From: JBBQCW01 sp038319025
GTDB taxonomy: Bacteria > Actinomycetota > Thermoleophilia > Solirubrobacterales > Solirubrobacteraceae
NCBI GenBank assembly: GCA_038319025.1
Contig: JBBQCW010000016.1
Location: 1 to 64,000 of the forward strand
Direction: 5' to 3'
DNA: 64,000 bases
Every line of letters starts with the position of its first letter. Position 1 is the first letter of the stretch. The position numbers and the translations under genes were made by a program. Positions 60,090 through 64,000 of this stretch are shown one piece after another. The notes beneath the pieces are model-generated. The model saw only the letters and a list, made by a program, of their open reading frames with translations. It was not told the origin of the DNA and did not search any database.

Positions 60090-61307
60090 CTAAGCGGCTA
60101 GGTGCTGGTCGGTAGCAGTTGTTTCAGCAGTCGTTGGAGCGGAAATCGCCTCGAAAGCGCGTTGAGCGAGGTCACGTCCGCCGGTGGGGTCGGACGCGTA
60201 GTCGGCGTAGATCTCTGTGGTGGTCACGCTGGAATGACCGAACCATGCTTGAAGCGTTCGCATCGGTACGCCACCCGCGGCCATCTGCGTACCGAAGGTG
60301 TGGCGCAGATCATGGAACCGCACGTCGCGCACACCGGCCCGCGCGAGGGCTGCCTTGTAACGCTGAAGGACCGTAGAAGCTCCGAGATGCGTCCCTTTCT
60401 GCGGATGTCCGAACACGAGGTCATCGTCGCCCACGTAGTAGTCACGCGCCGCCAGGTCGCGTAGCGCGTTTGCGACCACGGGGATCATCGGCACTGACCT
60501 GATGGAGCGAAACGACTTGGGGTCGGTGAGGCGCGCGTCGGAGTAGGACTCTCGAACTCGGACGAGTCCCACTGAGTGGTCGACGTTCCGCCAGCGCAGC
60601 GCGATCAGTTCGCCTTGGCGCAACCCGGTCCATGCGGCGGTGAGGTAGAGGACCCGCTCTAGCGCTCCAAACTCGTCGTCCGGTACAGCGCTGATCAGCG
60701 CACGAACCTCAGCTTCTGAGAGGAAGCGGATTTTCTTGTTGGTGCTCGCTGCACGTGGACGGCGCGCTTTCGCTACCGGGTTTGAGTCGATCAAGTTCTC
60801 CCGCAGCGCTTCTTCGGCGATCGCGTACAAGAGGTTGACGACATTGAGCATGGTGCCGTGCGAGCGCTCGCGCTCGGTCACGGTGTGCGCCATGAACCGC
60901 TCCACGTCGTTCTTCGAGATGCTCGCTAACGGGCGATCCCCGAAGAAGGGGACCAGGTGCACGCGGAGCATGGATCGGTAGTCGTCGATCGTGCGCTCCT
61001 TGCGCCGCATCACCGTTTCGAGGTACGCGAAGTGACGTTCAGCGACCTGCGTGAGCGTCCTAGTCTCGCTCAGCCCCTGCGACTGGGTGGGACGCGTCGA
61101 TTCTTCCTCGAGACGCGCGCGCACATCGCGCAGAGCGCGTTCAGCCATCGCTCGCGTCAGCCCATCGTCCGCGCCCTCTTTGCGCACATCGCCAAGAACC
61201 CGCTGTTTCTGTTGGTTGGCGATGCGGACCTGGCCGACCCAGACCTTGCGGCCACGCACGCGGCGCTCTTGCCAGATCGATCCGGTTCCGTGAGTTCGTC
61301 GTGCCAT
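60090..61307 (-). CDS. int: Tyrosine recombinase integrase
   Basis: A 405-residue integrase. An N-terminal Arm-type domain (about 1-60) precedes a core-binding SAM-like domain (about 85-180), then the catalytic domain. Catalytic residues are Arg230 (TGLRQGE), a Lys near 264, His332 and Arg335 (HDLRH), His358 (FGHSS) and Tyr367 (EIYADY). It integrates the element at tRNA-Ser. The gene ends 57 bp from the tRNA 3' end and lies directly downstream of the excisionase gene. Confidence 0.95.
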   Translation of the reverse strand: MARRTHGTGSIWQERRVRGRKVWVGQVRIANQQKQRVLGDVRKEGADDGLTRAMAERALRDVRARLEEESTRPTQSQGLSETRTLTQVAERHFAYLETVMRRKERTIDDYRSMLRVHLVPFFGDRPLASISKNDVERFMAHTVTERERSHGTMLNVVNLLYAIAEEALRENLIDSNPVAKARRPRAASTNKKIRFLSEAEVRALISAVPDDEFGALERVLYLTAAWTGLRQGELIALRWRNVDHSVGLVRVRESYSDARLTDPKSFRSIRSVPMIPVVANALRDLAARDYYVGDDDLVFGHPQKGTHLGASTVLQRYKAALARAGVRDVRFHDLRHTFGTQMAAGGVPMRTLQAWFGHSSVTTTEIYADYASDPTGGRDLAQRAFEAISAPTTAETTATDQHLAA

Positions 61308-61313
61308 GAGGCG

Positions 61314-61511
61314 TTACCCGCGACGGCGATGATGGACGGCGCTCTGGCGGCTTTGCAACCAGTCTTCGATGGCCTTGGCCGAGAAACGCCGGTAGCGCCC
61401 AAGCTTGAGCGACGGCATCTCTCCGGCGCGAGCCATGGCGTGAACCCACGCGACCGTGACCTTCATGTGGTCCGCGACTTCCTCGGCGGTGAGCAGCTTG
61501 TCTTCGAGCAC
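61314..61511 (-). CDS. Excisionase-like helix-turn-helix protein
   Basis: A 65-residue MerR-type HTH_17 protein with LLTAEEVADHMKVTVAWVHAMARAGEMPSLKLGRYRRFSAKAIEDWL, the full excisionase/AlpA consensus. The GTG at 61511 is chosen because an AGGAGG site lies 9 nt upstream; a TTG 6 nt earlier is too close to it. It would bend att DNA and direct the integrase toward excision. It ends 6 nt before the integrase start. Confidence 0.85.
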   Translation of the reverse strand: MLEDKLLTAEEVADHMKVTVAWVHAMARAGEMPSLKLGRYRRFSAKAIEDWLQSRQSAVHHRRRG

Positions 61512-61615
61512 GACCAACGGCCTCCTGATGGAGTGTTGGCCGCCTGCCGCGCCGTGGATATGAAAAGGCGATCGAGTGCTTCTGGAGTGCGTGATCGGCA
61601 CCCGCGCCGGTAGTG

Positions 61616-61810
61616 CTAGCTGCGATACAGGCGGTGGAGGCTCGCTAGAAGTTCGAGGACTCTGTCCGTTCCCTCGCGTGCGCGGATGTGATCGCGCAGC
61701 GCCTTGTAGTCGTCCGGCGCGGATGAGTCCGCGTGGATGTCGCGCGCCACGTCGCCAAACGGTGTGTCCTCTTCGCGTCTGTCTGTTGCGTACTGCTTGA
61801 ACGTCGTCAT
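61616..61810 (-). CDS. YozE/SAM-like small protein
   Basis: A 64-residue helical protein, MTTFKQYATDRREEDTPFGD and on to ELLASLHRLYRS. The T-P-F-G-D-x-A-R-D-I pattern and length match YozE_SAM_like proteins, found on phages and mobile elements of Gram-positive bacteria, with unknown role. An AAGAGGAC site precedes the ATG. The start overlaps the stop of the small upstream gene by 4 nt. Confidence 0.75.
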   Translation of the reverse strand: MTTFKQYATDRREEDTPFGDVARDIHADSSAPDDYKALRDHIRAREGTDRVLELLASLHRLYRS

Positions 61811-62055
61811 GTGTTGTCCTCTTTATTTGCACTGAACGCGTCGCGCTGCACGCCTACGTAGGCGTGCGACGCACACGACGCGATCACTTGTGCGTGAGTT
61901 CGTTTGCTCTGCGTCGCGATCGCGTCGCGACGCGGTTTCGTTCCTTGCTGACTGCGATCTGTCGCTCGACGTGCCGTACCGCGTCGCTCCTCGTCGACGC
62001 GGTCGCTCCTCGTCGTGGACTGCGTCGCCTTGTTGTGGCCGTCGATTGGTTGCAA
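61807..62055 (-). CDS. Small hypothetical protein, translationally coupled
   Basis: An 82-residue frame rich in Thr, Arg, Ser, Gln and Asp, with no recognised domain. The case for a real gene is its position. Its TTG start follows the helicase stop directly (TGATTG) with an AAGGAG site ahead, and its stop overlaps the next start (ATGA). The same stretch contains direct and inverted repeats, so a purely structural role is an alternative. Confidence 0.45.
   Translation of the reverse strand: MQPIDGHNKATQSTTRSDRVDEERRGTARRATDRSQQGTKPRRDAIATQSKRTHAQVIASCASHAYVGVQRDAFSANKEDNT
61983..62015. repeat. 19-bp period direct repeat
   Basis: GTCGCTCCTCGTCG occurs at 61983-61996 and 62002-62015. Nearby GCGTCGCGA occurs at 61911-61919 and 61922-61930, the latter within the palindrome CGTCGCGACG. 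Such clustered repeats next to the excisionase may be recombination- or replication-protein sites, or simply codon repetition. Confidence 0.4.
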
Positions 62056-63783
62056 TCACTCCTTCGGTTGCGTAGGGGCGAGGAGGACGGCGCTCCGTGG
62101 GCCGGTAGTCATGCTGATGCCCGATCCCGGAGTCTGGGCTAGCTCACGCGCGACTTCGCTTATCTCGCTGCGCGCTCCGGTGACGACCTTCGAAATGGCG
62201 TTGAGCGAGAGCGGCTCGCCGTTGTCGTCCCAATGGCGTTCGACCACACGCGAGATTTGCGCGCGCATCCGTCGACGCCGCGCTGTTCTGGCGTCGTCAA
62301 CTTGTTGCGCGTCGCTCGCTTGTCTGAATACGAACCCATGCGCGCCCCCGCCCATCGTTAAGCGAACCTCGGCCGGTAGGGCACCACGTCGGTTCTTCAA
62401 GCCGCGCTTCAGCGTGACTGTGGCCGTCGTCCTCTGGTCGAATTGTTTGTCGGAGGTCATGGTCCAACTTGCCTCTGCGACGGCCTCCTTTGCGCTTGAG
62501 CCGCGCGGACGGCCTCCTGCGCGGTGACCGGAGTGGTCGAGTTCGACGACGGCGCTCCCTGCACCGAGCAGCGGTTGGATCACGCGGCTGTGCCACGCCG
62601 TGTTGTCCATCGACGAGTCCTCGTCGAGGTCAGCGGCGGCCAGGAAGTTGGCCTTTGCATCGAAGACGATCAGCACCGCGCCCAGAGCAACAAGCTCGTG
62701 GACGAGTTCGTCAAGCTCGTTCTGCCCGGGATGTGGGTAGGGGAAGTAGTGGACATACTCGTTCAGGTGCTCGCCTGGGATGCATAGCGCGTCAGCCCGG
62801 GTCTTCATGACGTCCGGTCCGTTTTCCTGGTCGAGATACGCGACGTGCATGCCGTCAGCGACCAGTAGCCCGACCAGCGACAACGCAAGGAACGTCTTCC
62901 CAGCCCCCGCGGCGGCCGTAATGAGCGTGTACGTGTCAGCGAGCAGAATCGGCTCGTACAGCCAGCGACTCGGCTGGGCCTCGTAGCTTCCAAGAGCTAC
63001 CTGAGTGAAGCGACTGGGCAGCGGCGACAGCTTCGAAAGCTCATGGCCTGCGGCGAGATGATCAGTCGCGTCCTTGCCTTCGGCGGCCTGCACGATCACA
63101 ACCGAGCGCGCCACCGGGAGGAGCGAGCGTCGCACTGCGTGGGCATGCGTCAACCCGGTGCCACCGTCGTTGTCCGCGACGACGATCACGTCGGCACCTT
63201 CGAGGTAGCGGGAGAATTCGTCCTTCCAGCTTCCGGCTCCACCCGGGTTGCATGTGGCGACCCCGCCCGCCCGCTCGACCGAGTGGACGTCCTTCTCGCC
63301 TTCGACCACATAGATCGTCTCCCGGTTGGCGACTGCGCGGATCAGCTCGGGCAGCTTGTACGGGACAAGCTCCACGCCGCCGATCCCCCACTGGCCGTCG
63401 GGTGTTCGCTGTCGGAATTGCTTTCCTAGGTAGCGCACGACCTCGAATCGAGGCGCACCCCCCTCGTCCCTATAGATGTAGACGTCTTCGATCTCAGCGG
63501 ATCGCGCTATTGGCGTTTTGGGGGTCTGCGTGGCACGAGCTTCGTCAATGGGGTGCCACCAGCCGTTCGTGTCACCGGCGGCGCGCCCGCTCTCAACGCG
63601 CGTGCAGATCGCGCCGCGACCATCGCGCGCCATGTAGCCGTAGCAGCGGATACCCACGTGCAGCGGCATGTCCTTGTGTCCGTCGCAGATCGGGCACGGG
63701 TTCGCGGCGGTGAAGCGCTGATCGGGCGAGACCCCCTCCGGCGCCTCGTTCGAGCCTGGTTTTCCGCGTCGGCGCGGCGGCAT
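62056..63783 (-). CDS. Primase-helicase-like replication protein (toprim + RecA-like ATPase)
   Basis: A 575-residue protein. The N-terminal zinc finger has CPICDGHK and a later Cys pair. The toprim domain (about 150-230) has YVVEGEKDV and IVVADNDGG. A RecA/RepA-like ATPase (about 270-430) has Walker A AAAGAGKTFLAL and Walker B-like VLIVFDAK. A C-terminal winged-helix-like tail of about 70 residues ends the protein. It matches replication proteins of phages and satellites that unwind and prime DNA. The start overlaps the XRE regulator stop (TAATG). Confidence 0.88.
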   Translation of the reverse strand: MPPRRRGKPGSNEAPEGVSPDQRFTAANPCPICDGHKDMPLHVGIRCYGYMARDGRGAICTRVESGRAAGDTNGWWHPIDEARATQTPKTPIARSAEIEDVYIYRDEGGAPRFEVVRYLGKQFRQRTPDGQWGIGGVELVPYKLPELIRAVANRETIYVVEGEKDVHSVERAGGVATCNPGGAGSWKDEFSRYLEGADVIVVADNDGGTGLTHAHAVRRSLLPVARSVVIVQAAEGKDATDHLAAGHELSKLSPLPSRFTQVALGSYEAQPSRWLYEPILLADTYTLITAAAGAGKTFLALSLVGLLVADGMHVAYLDQENGPDVMKTRADALCIPGEHLNEYVHYFPYPHPGQNELDELVHELVALGAVLIVFDAKANFLAAADLDEDSSMDNTAWHSRVIQPLLGAGSAVVELDHSGHRAGGRPRGSSAKEAVAEASWTMTSDKQFDQRTTATVTLKRGLKNRRGALPAEVRLTMGGGAHGFVFRQASDAQQVDDARTARRRRMRAQISRVVERHWDDNGEPLSLNAISKVVTGARSEISEVARELAQTPGSGISMTTGPRSAVLLAPTQPKE

Positions 63784-63995
63784 TAGGAGTCACCGTGAGC
63801 ACTGAACAGGTCGTCGACGCAACAACCGAGGACGGCGGAGATCGCGCCGAGCGTGTCGGCTCGCGGGGTAGACCGGCCTTGTTCCCAGCTGACGAGCGTC
63901 TCGACCGATACACCGACGCGGGCGGCGACATCTGTCCGGGACAAGCCGCTTGCGACTCGAAGACCCCTCAGTTGGTGACGCGAGAAATACGGCAC
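63783..63995 (-). CDS. XRE-family helix-turn-helix regulator
   Basis: A 70-residue Cro/CI-type DNA-binding protein: LRGLRVASGLSRTDVAARVGVSVETLVSWEQGRSTPRADTLGAIS is the complete HTH_3 domain. It may repress the element's replication operon. The GTG at 63995 is five bases from the window end and the frame is open beyond it, so the protein may be longer. Confidence 0.85.
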   Translation of the reverse strand: MPYFSRHQLRGLRVASGLSRTDVAARVGVSVETLVSWEQGRSTPRADTLGAISAVLGCCVDDLFSAHGDS

Positions 63996-64000
63996 GTACA

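Larger units (their letters stand above)
60033..64000. mobile_element. Proximal end of an integrated element at tRNA-Ser(CGA)
   Basis: From the 3' end of the tRNA gene onwards, all real genes read leftward: regulator, primase-helicase, two small genes, excisionase, integrase. They have lower GC and different codon use from the chromosome upstream, for example more Thr/Ser/Gln-rich small proteins. The far end and the second att copy lie beyond position 64000. It could be a prophage, a phage satellite or an actinobacterial integrative element; no structural or conjugation gene is visible here. Confidence 0.8.

Overview
The window comes from a high-GC actinobacterium. An F420-dependent glucose-6-phosphate dehydrogenase, a CsoR/CopA copper system, a PucR-type regulator, many secreted proteins and lipoproteins, and widespread leaderless starts fit Actinomycetota. 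I would guess Thermoleophilia/Solirubrobacterales, but that is inference, because no rRNA or other phylogenetic marker is present. Most of the window (about 1-59.9 kb) looks like ordinary chromosome with densely packed genes on both strands. The last 4 kb is the proximal end of an integrated element.

Layout. 0-8.3 kb: tRNA-Ser(GCU), a DUF3179 lipoprotein, a cupin, an NTF2-like exported protein, a CaiB/BaiF CoA-transferase, Fgd, a GST, and a DUF35/thiolase-like pair, suggesting F420-linked and acyl-CoA metabolism. 8.3-12.6 kb: a lipoprotein, NAD-epimerase, DegT aminotransferase and sugar nucleotidyltransferase, a partial surface-sugar set. 12.6-17.5 kb: a 30-residue membrane peptide, a universal stress protein, a subtilisin, TadA, a phosphotriesterase-like hydrolase and an asparaginase. 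17.5-21.2 kb: a signalling block with a STAS protein, a receiver-SpoIIE phosphatase, a CHASE3 histidine kinase and a single-domain response regulator. 21.3-25.8 kb: a glyoxalase-fold protein, an L,D-transpeptidase overlapping a secreted protein with a histone-H1-like tail, and a secreted hydrolase. 25.8-29.5 kb: fatty-acid desaturase plus its ferredoxin reductase, divergent from a PucR regulator.

29.5-42.3 kb is rich in metal-handling genes. It has two ArsR/CDF efflux pairs (one CmtR/CadC-like, one SmtB-like with a 12-2-12 operator), a permease, a SHOCT protein, a cupredoxin, CopA, CsoR with operator-like sites in both divergent promoters, and Met/His-rich exported proteins. A TetR gene, an ankyrin protein and a frameshifted methyltransferase remnant lie inside it. 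42.4-59.9 kb: tRNA-Ser(GGA), an NmrA-type reductase, an M29 aminopeptidase, a secreted protein with three tandem copies of one domain, a histidine phosphatase, a C5-epimerase-domain protein, an ABC-F ATPase, a DMT transporter, an intradiol-dioxygenase-fold protein, a Fic AMPylase-like protein, a phosphofructokinase, a CocE-type hydrolase, a VapBC module and a polar amino-acid ABC transporter.

59.9-64 kb: tRNA-Ser(CGA), followed by a leftward operon (XRE regulator, toprim/RecA-like primase-helicase, a small ORF, a YozE-like protein, an excisionase, a tyrosine integrase). This is one end of a tRNA-integrated element whose far end is outside the window. No rRNA genes or CRISPR arrays were seen. 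The most distinctive global feature is that more than 20 genes start 6-8 nt after a TANNNT box, which points to pervasive leaderless transcription and was used here to choose starts.
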